The notes beneath the pieces were generated by a model. The model searched no databases. It saw only the letters and a list, made by a program, of their open reading frames with translations, and was not told the DNA's origin. This document shows, piece by piece, positions 18,825 through 27,230 of a stretch of 64,000 nt of DNA; positions within the stretch are counted from its first letter, which is position 1, and each line of letters opens with the position of its first letter. The DNA comes from Sphingobacteriales bacterium. GTDB taxonomy: Bacteria > Bacteroidota > Bacteroidia > UKL13-3. Position numbers and translations under genes: made by a program. Location of the stretch: assembly GCA_021298155.1 (NCBI GenBank), contig JAJTEN010000006.1:34436-98435 (forward strand). Reading direction: 5' to 3'.

Positions 18825-19481
18825 ATGAATTACGACAACAAACCTACAGGTTATTATAAAGCCTACAGAAAGGAGATGTTAGATTTTTTACCTGCAAATG
18901 CGAAAACTGTGCTAGATATTGGCTGCGGAAACGGCGCATTATCTGCTGTATTAAAGGAAAAATATACTATTGAAACATGGGGTATAGAATTAATGGAATC
19001 TGAAGCAGAGCAGGCAAAAGAAATTATGCATAAAGTATATGTTGGCGCTTGTGAAAATTTAATTCCACAGCTGCCAGATGCCTATTTTGATGCCATATAC
19101 TTAAATGATGTTTTAGAACACCTAAGTAATCCAAATGAGGTATTAAAAATGCTGAAACCAAAACTTAAGGAGACTGGCGTAATCATTAGCTCCATACCCA
19201 ATATCCGCTACCACAAAGCAATTATTGAAATTATTTTTAAAAAGGATTTTAAATACAGCGAATCAGGAATTTTAGATTTTACCCACTTACGTTTTTTTAC
19301 GTCAAAGAGTATTCAAAGAATGTATACCGAATTAGGCTTTGAAATTATTAGTCACAAAGGCATTAATAAATCTAAATCTATAAAACCCTATCTATATAAC
19401 CTTCCAATGTTGTTTACAGCCATGGATATTTTTTATCCGCAATTTGCAACGGTTAGCAAACCTAAAAAACAGGTTTTATAG
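18825..19481 (+). CDS. Class I SAM-dependent methyltransferase
   Basis: 218 aa. Motif I is TVLDIGCGNGALSAVLKE at about residue 28, followed by an acidic second motif (WGIELMESEAEQA) and DAIYLNDVLEHLSNP, typical of the Methyltransf_11/23 group that includes UbiG-like and polysaccharide-methylating enzymes. Substrate unknown. A TATTTTCG -7 box at 18791-18798 lies 26 bp before the start. The gene is divergent from polA. Its last codons form the left arm of a terminator-like hairpin. Confidence 0.8.
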   Translation: MNYDNKPTGYYKAYRKEMLDFLPANAKTVLDIGCGNGALSAVLKEKYTIETWGIELMESEAEQAKEIMHKVYVGACENLIPQLPDAYFDAIYLNDVLEHLSNPNEVLKMLKPKLKETGVIISSIPNIRYHKAIIEIIFKKDFKYSESGILDFTHLRFFTSKSIQRMYTELGFEIISHKGINKSKSIKPYLYNLPMLFTAMDIFYPQFATVSKPKKQVL

Positions 19482-19490
19482 GTTTGCTAA
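19453..19490. terminator. Perfect 12-bp hairpin at the end of the methyltransferase gene
   Basis: TTAGCAAACCTA (19453-19464) and its exact complement TAGGTTTGCTAA (19479-19490) with a 14-nt loop. It covers the last codons and stop of the methyltransferase gene and lies 15 bp from the stop of the convergent tonB gene. There is no long T-run, so terminator function is inferred from position. Confidence 0.6.
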
Positions 19491-19505
19491 AAATGCGCAC
19501 ATCAT

Positions 19506-20318
19506 TTATGGAAGCTTAAACAATACCGGTAAAAACATACGAATAGGCACCTTTCTACCATTTTGTTCAGCAGGCATCCAAGTTGGCATTTCCCTCACCA
19601 CGCGAAGGGCTTCATCATCACAACCAAATCCAATTCCTTTTTCAACCTGACTCATCTCTACTTGCCCATCAGGCATAATAACAAAAGAGATAAGCACCCT
19701 TCCAGCTATGTTATTTTCAATAGCCTGTCGTGGATATTGTAAGTTACGCGAAATATATTCATACATAGCAGATTGTCCACCCGGAAATTCAGGCATTCGC
19801 TCGGCAGTAAACTCAATAATAGTATTACCGCCTTGCGCAGACTCGCCAGCCTTTAGTCCGATTCCAGTTCCACCCATGCCTCCCATTCCAATTTCACCTA
19901 AATTTGGCTGTATCAAACCACTCGATGATCCAGAAACAATAGGGCGCATCTCAATGGGATCAGGTATTTTTGGCTTCTTTATTTCAGGCTTTACTTGCTT
20001 ATCTACAACCACTTCAAACCCTGCCAATGGATTCTCTAGAATAAAGGCAAACCCACCACTCACCTCAACGATATCTTTTATTTTCTCACGAATTTTAGTA
20101 TCGTATACAAGTTCTTTAGCCACAAATGGCGATGGCTTAAATAGGTTGTATATAATCATTGAAGCGAGCACGAATAAAAGCGGAGCGATGGTTAAAAACA
20201 TACTTTTATTTAAATGCTCTGGATACATTTTGCGTATTACGTAGGCTCCATACGCTTTGTTGCGGTGCTCAAAAACAACTTCATCTAAGTTGTTATTTGA
20301 AAAGTTCAAGAGTTTCAT
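19506..20318 (-). CDS. tonB: Energy transducer TonB
   Basis: 270 aa. The ~40-residue cytoplasmic N-terminus with EHRNKAYGAYVIRKMYPE is typical of Bacteroidota TonB homologues. One membrane span follows (MFLTIAPLLFVLASMIIYNLF, about 40-60), then a Pro-rich periplasmic linker (KPEIKKPKIPDPIEMRP) and the C-terminal TonB domain (MPEFPGGQSAMYEYISRNLQYP, GRVLISFVIMPDGQV). It passes proton-motive energy from ExbB/ExbD to outer-membrane receptors; exbBD are not in this window. It stands alone between two hairpins. Confidence 0.9.
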   Translation of the reverse strand: MKLLNFSNNNLDEVVFEHRNKAYGAYVIRKMYPEHLNKSMFLTIAPLLFVLASMIIYNLFKPSPFVAKELVYDTKIREKIKDIVEVSGGFAFILENPLAGFEVVVDKQVKPEIKKPKIPDPIEMRPIVSGSSSGLIQPNLGEIGMGGMGGTGIGLKAGESAQGGNTIIEFTAERMPEFPGGQSAMYEYISRNLQYPRQAIENNIAGRVLISFVIMPDGQVEMSQVEKGIGFGCDDEALRVVREMPTWMPAEQNGRKVPIRMFLPVLFKLP

Positions 20319-20419
20319 AAAGTTTTGTGTTTATACCTATAAAACAGCAAAACAATAGCTCAAGTTGCGTACCCTTTTTTTGATGACAGAATTATGACTG
20401 AAATAATTGCTGACTGAAA

Positions 20420-20447
20420 ACAAAAAAGGGGCTTCGCCCCTTTTTTG
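20420..20447. terminator. Strong bidirectional terminator between HiPIP gene and tonB
   Basis: ACAAAAAAGGGG and its complement CCCCTTTTTTGT around the loop CTTCG-type turn, perfect over 12 bp. On the minus strand it ends the HiPIP transcript before tonB; A- and T-runs on both sides let it act in both directions. Confidence 0.92.
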
Positions 20448-20491
20448 TAAATGATTACTATTTTTAATTTTCTAGCCGATAGAAGATAGGC

Positions 20492-20869
20492 TTACGCATC
20501 TTTCTTGAACCAAGATTTGCAGTACCCTTCTGGTACAATTGGCCCCTTAAATAACTGACAACCGTTGCAACCATTTGGCTGTGTACCTACTTGCATGAAA
20601 CGACAATTTGTACAATTTTTATCTGCTTCAGTTGAGGCATTTACATAGCCAACAGATTCTCTTTGCTTGCGCTCTGCCTCACTTAATCCACTTAAATCAG
20701 TACAATCTGCTGTAGCAGCAGGGGCCGTTTCTGTAGGAACCGCTGCAGGTGTTTCTGCAGGTGCAGTAGTTGTTTCTGTTTTAGGTGCATCTCCACCACA
20801 AGCAGCTACTAGGATACTTGTAGACGCAGCACCCAAGGCCATCGATTTTAAAAAGTTTTTTCTATTCAT
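20492..20869 (-). CDS. High-potential iron-sulfur protein (HiPIP)-like lipoprotein
   Basis: 125 aa. The N-terminus MNRKNFLKSMALGAASTSILVAAC is a signal with a lipobox ending in Cys, and it resembles a Tat leader with RK in place of RR. An Ala/Thr/Pro/Glu linker (about 28-55) follows. The last 50 residues carry four cysteines in the HiPIP pattern: CTNCRFMQ, CNGCQLF and GYCKSW, the expected ligands of one [4Fe-4S] cluster. It would act as a lipid-anchored electron carrier in the periplasm. A -7-like box TAAATTCG lies upstream (plus 20896-20903). Confidence 0.8.
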   Translation of the reverse strand: MNRKNFLKSMALGAASTSILVAACGGDAPKTETTTAPAETPAAVPTETAPAATADCTDLSGLSEAERKQRESVGYVNASTEADKNCTNCRFMQVGTQPNGCNGCQLFKGPIVPEGYCKSWFKKDA

Positions 20870-20992
20870 GGTATGTATTTGATTAATTAATGGAACGAAT
20901 TTAGATAGTCAAACCCCAAATCACAGCGCTTGTTTTCAAATCCTATCAATTTAGATTTAAACTAAATTAAATTCGTCATTATTCTACCCAAA

Positions 20993-21319
20993 CTACAAAA
21001 CCTTACTCAGGTAAAAACCCACTCCAATAAGCAATGCTAGCCATACTAGATTTATAAATGCGCGCACAAGCATACTTATATATGCCAGCACCGCCACAGC
21101 CAAAAAGATAATACCTATGCTTAATAACTGACTCTCATAATTGGCCAAATAGGTAATATCGTTTACTTGGGTATGCTCCATTACTGATTTACCAAAAGGA
21201 TAACTGGGTTGCTTATGTAAAAATTTTATCGAGGCATATTCGTAAAAGGCACGGCCACTAATAATGGGCGCCGCAATCATCAATAGTAAACCAATTGCTT
21301 TTTTTAGTATCGTCTTCAT
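20993..21319 (-). CDS. Small integral membrane protein of unknown function
   Basis: 108 aa with hydrophobic segments at about 7-25, 64-85 and 87-105, and a polar loop of about 35 residues between the first and second. No recognised motif. It follows ftcD by 17 bp on the same strand, so it probably shares that transcript, but nothing in its sequence points to histidine or folate metabolism. Confidence 0.55.
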   Translation of the reverse strand: MKTILKKAIGLLLMIAAPIISGRAFYEYASIKFLHKQPSYPFGKSVMEHTQVNDITYLANYESQLLSIGIIFLAVAVLAYISMLVRAFINLVWLALLIGVGFYLSKVL

Positions 21320-21336
21320 GGATTCAATCTAAGCAA

Positions 21337-23025
21337 TTAATTTAATGCTTCCTCAACTATGGCTAAAATCCTATCTGCTTCTTGGTGATTTTTGGCTACT
21401 AACTCTTTTGCATTCTGAATAATCTCTTGCGCAAATGCCTGATCTTTTAATCCTTTGGCATTAATCATCACATTAAAATAGGCACCACGCACAGCAGTTT
21501 TAACACACAATACACCCACTCCCGCATCTGTAATAGAATTTTGATTTCCCTTTTCTACCATTAAGCCCAACATCTCTAGTGATTCATAGGCAGTTTGCAT
21601 CACCGAAAAGGGTACTTCACAGGCATATTTGGTAGCATTTTCAATGGCTTCGGTTCGAGCCGACTTTTCTTCTGCGGTATTTTTTGGCAATGAAAAGGCT
21701 TCCATTATTTTATTAAATGCAGCGGTATCTTCATCTACAGCTGCCAATAATCTATCTTTAATTACTTGACCTTTCACCGCCCATTCACTAAAAAATGCGT
21801 ATTGATCTTCCCAACCCCTTTTACCGGCACTTAAATTGGCAACCATGGTTCCCAAAGCAACACCCAAACTACCCACATAAGCACTAATGGAACCTCCACC
21901 TGGAGCCGGACTCTCACTGGCTGTTTCATTGGCAAATGCCACTAGGTTCATGCCAATTAATTTAGCCTTTGATGCCTGGCTTAATTTATACTCAATAATC
22001 TTTTGCTGAGGATCAAATGGGGTAAGTTCATTTAATCCCAATGATTTGATGGCAATGTCTATTAACTCAGCCTCACTTACTCCCAAAGAACGCTTTTGTT
22101 TTTGCAAAAAATACCTGCCTGCTTCTAACATAGCCTCTAATGGAATTAAACCAACCAACTCTGAACCCGTTACACGCAAGCCTCTGCTCTCGGCACTTTT
22201 GCAAACCTCATCAAATGCCTTGTGCACCGATGTGATTTTGTAGTTAGTAAGGTTCATACTTATTTGTGCAATACCATACTCTTCAATATACCAACCAATC
22301 GCTTTACAAGCTTTTAAAGTACCTGGTATACGCACATCATTTCCATCAGCATCTTTTACTACCTTACCAGTAACTGGGTGACCATCACGCTTAACCCTAC
22401 CAGCCTCACGCACATCAAAGGCCACAGAATTAGCTAATCGAACCGATTTAGTGTTCAAATTAATATTATACGCTATTAAAAAATCGCGCGCACCTATAAC
22501 AGTAGCTCCGGCGCGCTCATTCATAACAGCTGGACCAAAATCGGGCTTCCACTCGGGTAGTTTAATCTTATCAAAAAAGCCCTCATACTCTCCACCGCGG
22601 ATTACAGATAAATTGTTTCGCTCTTTGTTGGGCTGTGCATACTCATATAAATAAACCGGTATTTGTGTGTCTGAGCCAACCCTTTTCGCTAACTTTACCG
22701 CATACGCAGCGGTCTCTTCCATGCTAATACCACTAACGGGTATAAGTGGACAAACATCGGTAGCTCCCATGCGCGGATGCTCACCCTTGTGCTTGCGCAT
22801 ATCTATAAGCTCTGAAGCCTTTTTTATGGCCAAAAAAGCAGCTTCAATCACTGCCTCAGGTTCGCCCACAAATGTTACCACCGTTCTATTTGTAGCTTTA
22901 CCAGGGTCTACATCTAACAACATTACCCCTTCTACTCGCTCTATTACATCTGTAATTTGCTTAATAATTTGCAAATCGTTCCCCTCACTAAAATTAGGAA
23001 CACATTCTATTAATTGTTTGGCCAT
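21337..23025 (-). CDS. ftcD: Bifunctional glutamate formiminotransferase / formiminotetrahydrofolate cyclodeaminase
   Basis: 562 aa, the size of the fused enzyme. The N-terminal ~330 residues are the formiminotransferase (LIECVPNFSEGND, HKGEHPRMGATDVCPLIPV, VTGSELVGLIPLEAM), which moves the formimino group from N-formimino-glutamate to THF. From about residue 350 comes the cyclodeaminase domain (SESPAPGGGSISAYVGSLG), which forms methenyl-THF and ammonia. This is the last step of one route of histidine breakdown. No hut genes are adjacent in the window. It is the first gene of a short minus-strand unit with the small membrane protein. Confidence 0.95.
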   Translation of the reverse strand: MAKQLIECVPNFSEGNDLQIIKQITDVIERVEGVMLLDVDPGKATNRTVVTFVGEPEAVIEAAFLAIKKASELIDMRKHKGEHPRMGATDVCPLIPVSGISMEETAAYAVKLAKRVGSDTQIPVYLYEYAQPNKERNNLSVIRGGEYEGFFDKIKLPEWKPDFGPAVMNERAGATVIGARDFLIAYNINLNTKSVRLANSVAFDVREAGRVKRDGHPVTGKVVKDADGNDVRIPGTLKACKAIGWYIEEYGIAQISMNLTNYKITSVHKAFDEVCKSAESRGLRVTGSELVGLIPLEAMLEAGRYFLQKQKRSLGVSEAELIDIAIKSLGLNELTPFDPQQKIIEYKLSQASKAKLIGMNLVAFANETASESPAPGGGSISAYVGSLGVALGTMVANLSAGKRGWEDQYAFFSEWAVKGQVIKDRLLAAVDEDTAAFNKIMEAFSLPKNTAEEKSARTEAIENATKYACEVPFSVMQTAYESLEMLGLMVEKGNQNSITDAGVGVLCVKTAVRGAYFNVMINAKGLKDQAFAQEIIQNAKELVAKNHQEADRILAIVEEALN

Positions 23026-23144
23026 TTTATTGCTATTTATAGTGCAAATAAAGTGAATTTTAACTATTCAAACTTGACTAAAAATTTATGGCTCTAGTCA
23101 AAAAACAAAACCTTGTGTTTTAAAGCTATTTCAATTATTTTGGC

Positions 23145-23168
23145 TGAACCGAAAACTAGCTCGGTTCA
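23145..23168. repeat. 8-bp inverted repeat in the ftcD / serine hydrolase intergenic region
   Basis: TGAACCGA and TCGGTTCA around an 8-nt spacer, inside the 280-bp gap between the divergent genes ftcD and the beta-lactamase-fold lipoprotein. It could be an operator or a hairpin. Apart from this I see only a 23-codon reading frame without support in this gap. Confidence 0.35.
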
Positions 23169-23305
23169 TACTCAAATAAATTCAATAATCATACTCCATT
23201 CACATGAAAAAATTACAATTCACAAGCATTCACGTACTAGTGACCAAAGGAGTTAATTGCAATAAAAAGCTTTAATAACCAGCAACCCAGAGTGAAATAC
23301 AGCAC

Positions 23306-24409
23306 ATGAGAAGAAGAATCAGACTTAATGAAATTGGCGTTTTAATGATTATTGCCTGCACCATGCTCACATCCTGTCAAATAGGACGTTTTATATTTTA
23401 TAACTTTGCCGACATAAATGACTATAAAAAATTTCAGTCGAGATCCCTAACAGCCAACCCATCACCCTATTATTTTCAAACAACTGATTTAGGTAAATTT
23501 CCAAAACAAATTAACGATACCCCATTCGACAAATACCTTGAAGATAACCAAACAGTGGCTTTCTTAATCATTAAAAATGACACAATACAGTATGAAAAAT
23601 ATTTCAAGGGATATGAAAAAGAGCGTATTGTTCCTTCTTTTTCAATGGCAAAATCTGTAACATCCATTTTAATAGGTTGCGCCATTGATGAGGGTTTAAT
23701 AAAGTCTGTAGACGAACCAATCACCAATTACATCCCTGAATTATTAAAAAATGGTTTTGAAAAAGTAACCATTAAGCACCTTCTGCAAATGACATCTGGC
23801 ATTAAGTTTAATGAAAGTTATGTAAATCCATTTGGTGATGCTGCGTCATTTTATTACGGATTTAATCTTAGAAAAAGCATTTCAAAAATGACCTTAAAAA
23901 CAGAACCCGGAAAACAATTTGAATATGTGAGTGGGAACACGCAATTACTGGGCTTGGTGTTAGAGCGTTCATTAGAGTCAAAGACTATTACAACTTATTT
24001 GCAAGAGAAAATATGGACACCGCTTGGAATGGAAAATAATGCATCTTGGAGTATCGACAGGAAAAAAAATGGATTAGAAAAAACATTTTGTTGTTTGAAC
24101 GCAATAGCCAGAGATTTTGCCAAGATAGGGCGACTGTATAAAGCGAAGGGCAACTGGAATGGAAAACAAATTGTTTCACAAAAGTGGGTTGAAGAATCTA
24201 CGAAACTCGACACATCTGAGGGAAGTGCAGATTTTTACCAATATCAATGGTGGCTACCAACACCAAATGAAGACTTTATGGCGGAAGGCATTTTGGGTCA
24301 ATTTGTTTATGTACATCCCTCAAAAGATTTAATTATTGTGAGGCTGGGAAAGAATGAAGGAAGAGCCGACTGGTGGACAATTTTTACTTCATTAGCAAAA
24401 GCATATTAA
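23306..24409 (+). CDS. Serine hydrolase of the beta-lactamase (class C / DD-peptidase) fold, lipoprotein
   Basis: 367 aa. The signal peptide ends in the lipobox LTSC (followed by QIGRF). The catalytic SxxK is in FSMAKSVTSILIG at about residue 113, and the second motif Y-x-[SG]-N is in FEYVSGNTQLLG. The C-terminal region WWLPTPNEDFMAEGILGQFVYV resembles the 6-aminohexanoate-dimer hydrolase/EstB branch rather than true AmpC. Substrate unknown; an esterase or peptidase role on the envelope is more likely than antibiotic resistance. It opens a three-gene cluster. Confidence 0.8.
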   Translation: MRRRIRLNEIGVLMIIACTMLTSCQIGRFIFYNFADINDYKKFQSRSLTANPSPYYFQTTDLGKFPKQINDTPFDKYLEDNQTVAFLIIKNDTIQYEKYFKGYEKERIVPSFSMAKSVTSILIGCAIDEGLIKSVDEPITNYIPELLKNGFEKVTIKHLLQMTSGIKFNESYVNPFGDAASFYYGFNLRKSISKMTLKTEPGKQFEYVSGNTQLLGLVLERSLESKTITTYLQEKIWTPLGMENNASWSIDRKKNGLEKTFCCLNAIARDFAKIGRLYKAKGNWNGKQIVSQKWVEESTKLDTSEGSADFYQYQWWLPTPNEDFMAEGILGQFVYVHPSKDLIIVRLGKNEGRADWWTIFTSLAKAY

Positions 24410-24424
24410 ATGAATAAGCAAGCC

Positions 24425-24961
24425 ATGAGCAAAACAATTCTATACATCGCAACTTCACTTGATAATAAGATTGCGCGAAAAGACGGCAGTTTAGATTGGT
24501 TACATGCTATACCAAATCCGAATCAAATTGACCATGGGTATAATCAATTTTTAAGCAGCATTGGAACCTGCATTATGGGCAAGAATACCTACCAAGAAAT
24601 ACTTGGATTTGGTGTAGATTGGCCTTATTTAGCTATTAACTCCTACGTTGTAACAACAGATAAAGACTTTAAATCGAGCACACCAAACACTTTTATTGTT
24701 TCTAATAACTTAACCCAATTGATAAGCGATTTAAAGCAAAAAAAGGAAAAGGATATTTGGCTCATTGGAGGGGGTAAACTCATTGCCGCATTTATGGAGC
24801 GCAATCTGCTAGATAGAATGATTTTAACGCTCATTCCCACTATAATTGGAGAAGGTATCTCATTGTTTCCTGAAATTGCCAAAGAATCAAAATGGACTTT
24901 AACAAACGTAGAAAGATTTGAAACTGGACTTGTAAATTTAACCTACGATATACAACAATAA
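24425..24961 (+). CDS. Dihydrofolate reductase-fold protein (RibD C-terminal type)
   Basis: 178 aa from the ATG at 24425 (MSKTILYIATSLDNKIARKDGSLDW); an earlier ATG at 24410 directly abuts the previous stop and is also possible. Family words are MGKNTYQEIL, DIWLIGGGKLIAAFMERNLLDRMILTLIPTIIGEGI and LFPE, matching the YwjB/YyaP-type reductases. The family shares the DHFR fold and NADPH binding, but members are often of unknown substrate; it should not be taken as the housekeeping folA. It lies in tandem with the serine hydrolase. Confidence 0.8.
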   Translation: MSKTILYIATSLDNKIARKDGSLDWLHAIPNPNQIDHGYNQFLSSIGTCIMGKNTYQEILGFGVDWPYLAINSYVVTTDKDFKSSTPNTFIVSNNLTQLISDLKQKKEKDIWLIGGGKLIAAFMERNLLDRMILTLIPTIIGEGISLFPEIAKESKWTLTNVERFETGLVNLTYDIQQ

Positions 24962-24972
24962 ACAGACAGCAT

Positions 24973-25548
24973 ATGAGCGAATCCTATAGAGAAGACGAAA
25001 CTTTTAATAGAAACGATTTTACCCAAACCCCGTTACCCAAGGCAGAATACGAAAACTGCATTTTTAACCATTGCAATTTTGCCGAAACGGACCTATCGGA
25101 ATCGAAATTCATAGACTGTGCGTTTATAGGTTGTAATGTAAGTCTAGCAAAAATAAATAATACTATATTTCGGGATGTAAAATTTAAAGACTGCAAAATG
25201 TTAGGACTTCGGTTCGATACGTGTAATGCGTTTGGGCTCTCCTTTACATTTGATAATTGCCAATTGAACCATACCTCATTTTACAATACCAAAATTAAAA
25301 AAACAATTTTTAAAAATTCTCAATTACAAGAAACAGATTTTGTAAACTGTGACTTAAATAGTTCCATTTTTGAAAATTGCGATTTGGGCAGAGCCACATT
25401 TGAAAATACTAATATTGAAAAAGCAGATTTTAGAACAGCTTACAATTATTCAATTGACCCAGAAATAAACCAAATTAAAAGAGCAAAATTTTCTGTTTTG
25501 AGCGTTTCAGGACTTTTAAACAAATATGACATTGAAATTGAACACTAG
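24973..25548 (+). CDS. Pentapeptide repeat protein (Qnr/McbG-like)
   Basis: 191 aa built from five-residue units of the A(D/N)LXX type with many F and C at the inner positions: ENCIFNHCNFAETDLSESKF, then FRDVKFKDCKMLGLRF, IFENCDLGRATF and IEKADFRTAY. This gives a right-handed beta-helix. The rich C/F pattern and total length near 190-215 aa are like Qnr-type proteins, some of which protect gyrase by mimicking DNA. That function is not shown here. The C-terminal ~25 residues lie outside the helix. It starts 11 bp after the reductase gene. Confidence 0.8.
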   Translation: MSESYREDETFNRNDFTQTPLPKAEYENCIFNHCNFAETDLSESKFIDCAFIGCNVSLAKINNTIFRDVKFKDCKMLGLRFDTCNAFGLSFTFDNCQLNHTSFYNTKIKKTIFKNSQLQETDFVNCDLNSSIFENCDLGRATFENTNIEKADFRTAYNYSIDPEINQIKRAKFSVLSVSGLLNKYDIEIEH

Positions 25549-25628
25549 TATTACACCATTTATTTCAAGGTAACAAGGGGAAACAGAGCAACGTTAAGTG
25601 GTAATTAATAAAATAAAGAGAACAAGCG

Positions 25629-25919
25629 CTACCTAATTACCACATCTTCTATAAAATCACAATTAAGTTCTTTGTTAATTAGTTCTGCCAAAGCTTTTCG
25701 TTGGAAGGCTAATTCATTTCTGAGGGCAGGAGAACTAATGGTAAGTGTTAACTTACCCTTATAAATCTGAATTTTTTCAGTATACTTTGCAATGGGCTCG
25801 CCAATAATCTTGGGCCACTCGGCTATAAGCTTTGCTTCTAAAAGTTTGGGCTTCAGCTTATTTTGATCTACTAATTGACTAATCAGATCCTTTATACTTT
25901 GTTCATCCTGAAATCTCAC
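25629..25919 (-). CDS. DUF721 domain protein (DciA-like)
   Basis: 96 aa of the DUF721 family: QSIKDLISQLVDQNKLKPKLLEAKLIAEWPKIIGEPIAKYTEK, then a short KH-like half with LTLTISSPALRNELAFQRKALAELIN. DUF721 proteins related to DciA load or assist the replicative helicase in many bacteria; Bacteroidota members are short, single-domain ones like this. The helicase role is by family only. Divergent from the desaturase gene. Confidence 0.75.
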   Translation of the reverse strand: MRFQDEQSIKDLISQLVDQNKLKPKLLEAKLIAEWPKIIGEPIAKYTEKIQIYKGKLTLTISSPALRNELAFQRKALAELINKELNCDFIEDVVIR

Positions 25920-25936
25920 CTTGCATAATATTTGAC

Positions 25937-25967
25937 TTCGAAGATGCAGAAAATTAGGATATATTTG
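25937..25967 (+). promoter_or_regulatory. Desaturase promoter candidate
   Basis: TATATTTG at 25960-25967 fully matches the TAnnTTTG -7 element; 19 bp upstream is TTCG (25937-25940), a weak -33. It would give a 5' leader of about 75 nt before the ATG at 26050. Confidence 0.5.
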
Positions 25968-26049
25968 TAAACTTTTTACTTGGTGTCAATAAATCAGATT
26001 AATATTTTTAATAATTAAATATATTGCACACCAGTATTTTAAAATTACC

Positions 26050-27126
26050 ATGGCAAAAATAAAATTCAATAACAGCAACGCCTTATTTTTTAACACCCTA
26101 CGAAACCGTGTAGATGCCTATTTTCAAGAAAAGAAAATAGCCTATACCGGTAATTTTCAATTGTATTTAAAAACAGGTATTCTACTTAGTATATTATTTA
26201 TTTGCTATACCATTTTAGTGTTTTTTACACCAGAATCGGCATGGTTAAGCCTAGGTATTTGTGCCATCATGGGTTTAGATATGGCTGCTATTGGCTTCAA
26301 TATCATGCACGATGGTGCACATGGCAGCTATAGTAGCAAAAAGTGGGTAAATGACATGATGAGCTACTCATTGAATATGCTAGGAGGATCTAGCTTTATG
26401 TGGAAGTTAAAGCACAATATTAATCACCATTCATACACCAATATTGAAGGCATGGATGATGACATAGATATTAAACCATTTATTCGTGTTCACAGAGACC
26501 AAAAAGGGTATTGGTTCAACCGCTTTCAACATATTTATGGGTTATTATTATATGGTATGACCTATTTATTTTGGATTTTCTTGAACGATTTTAAAAAGTA
26601 CTTTTCAAGAAAAATATCAGATTTCACGCCCATTCGTAAAATGAAAAGTTCTGAGCACATTGCTTTCTGGCTTACCAAAATTGGCTATATCGGTTTATTC
26701 TTAGTATTACCTTTCTATAATGTAGGTGTAATAAATACCTTAATTGGTTATGCAATGGTGGTGTTTGTAACGGGTATTGTGATTGCCATAGTATTCCAAT
26801 TGGCACATGTTGTAGAAGATGCTCCGTTTATAGATACACATGGAGAAGATGCAAAAATAGAGACAGAATGGGCCATTCATCAATTAAATACCACCTTTAA
26901 CTTTGCAACCAAAAACAAAACAATCAGCTGGTTTTTGGGCGGTTTAAATTTTCAGGTTGAACATCATTTATTTCCAAAAATTAGTCATGTTCACTACCCA
27001 GAACTCAACAAAATTTTGATACACACTTGTAAAGAATTTAATATCAATTACAATGAATTCCCAAGTGTTCTAAGTGCGCTTAGATCTCATTTATTGCACC
27101 TTAAGCACATCGGTTCAGCCGCGTAA
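26050..27126 (+). CDS. Membrane fatty-acid/acyl-CoA desaturase
   Basis: 358 aa with two pairs of membrane spans and the three histidine boxes that hold the di-iron centre: HDGAHGSY (about residue 97), HNINHHSY (about 128) and QVEHHLFP (about 305). The third box beginning with Q is typical of the front-end/linoleoyl-CoA type (fatty acid desaturase type 1), but no fused cytochrome b5 domain is present. It introduces double bonds into membrane-lipid acyl chains using oxygen, so the host probably meets oxygen. It ends at an array of 7-bp repeats. Confidence 0.9.
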   Translation: MAKIKFNNSNALFFNTLRNRVDAYFQEKKIAYTGNFQLYLKTGILLSILFICYTILVFFTPESAWLSLGICAIMGLDMAAIGFNIMHDGAHGSYSSKKWVNDMMSYSLNMLGGSSFMWKLKHNINHHSYTNIEGMDDDIDIKPFIRVHRDQKGYWFNRFQHIYGLLLYGMTYLFWIFLNDFKKYFSRKISDFTPIRKMKSSEHIAFWLTKIGYIGLFLVLPFYNVGVINTLIGYAMVVFVTGIVIAIVFQLAHVVEDAPFIDTHGEDAKIETEWAIHQLNTTFNFATKNKTISWFLGGLNFQVEHHLFPKISHVHYPELNKILIHTCKEFNINYNEFPSVLSALRSHLLHLKHIGSAA

Positions 27127-27132
27127 GAAGTG

Positions 27133-27230
27133 AAAAGTCGATAGACCATAGTCCATAGACCATAGCAAAACATTTTTAGTAAAATAAATTTCACTATTAA
27201 ACTAAAAACTATGGTCCATGGACTATTGAC
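27133..27230. repeat. Inverted pair of 7-bp tandem arrays between desaturase and gpmI
   Basis: The left arm 27133-27167 is a run of heptamers GATAGAC, CATAGTC, CATAGAC, CATAGCA. The right arm 27203-27230 has TATGGTC, CATGGAC, TATTGAC, which is the reverse complement of the left arm with one unit fewer. The loop is about 35 nt. The right arm runs up to the gpmI stop. The pair can fold as a hairpin between two convergent genes, so it may act as a transcription end, but the strict 7-bp period is not needed for that. Confidence 0.8.

Noticed and set aside
23202-23273. 23-codon frame MKKLQFTSIHVLV in the ftcD intergenic gap
   Set aside because: No coupling, no promoter, no recognisable feature; too short to support.
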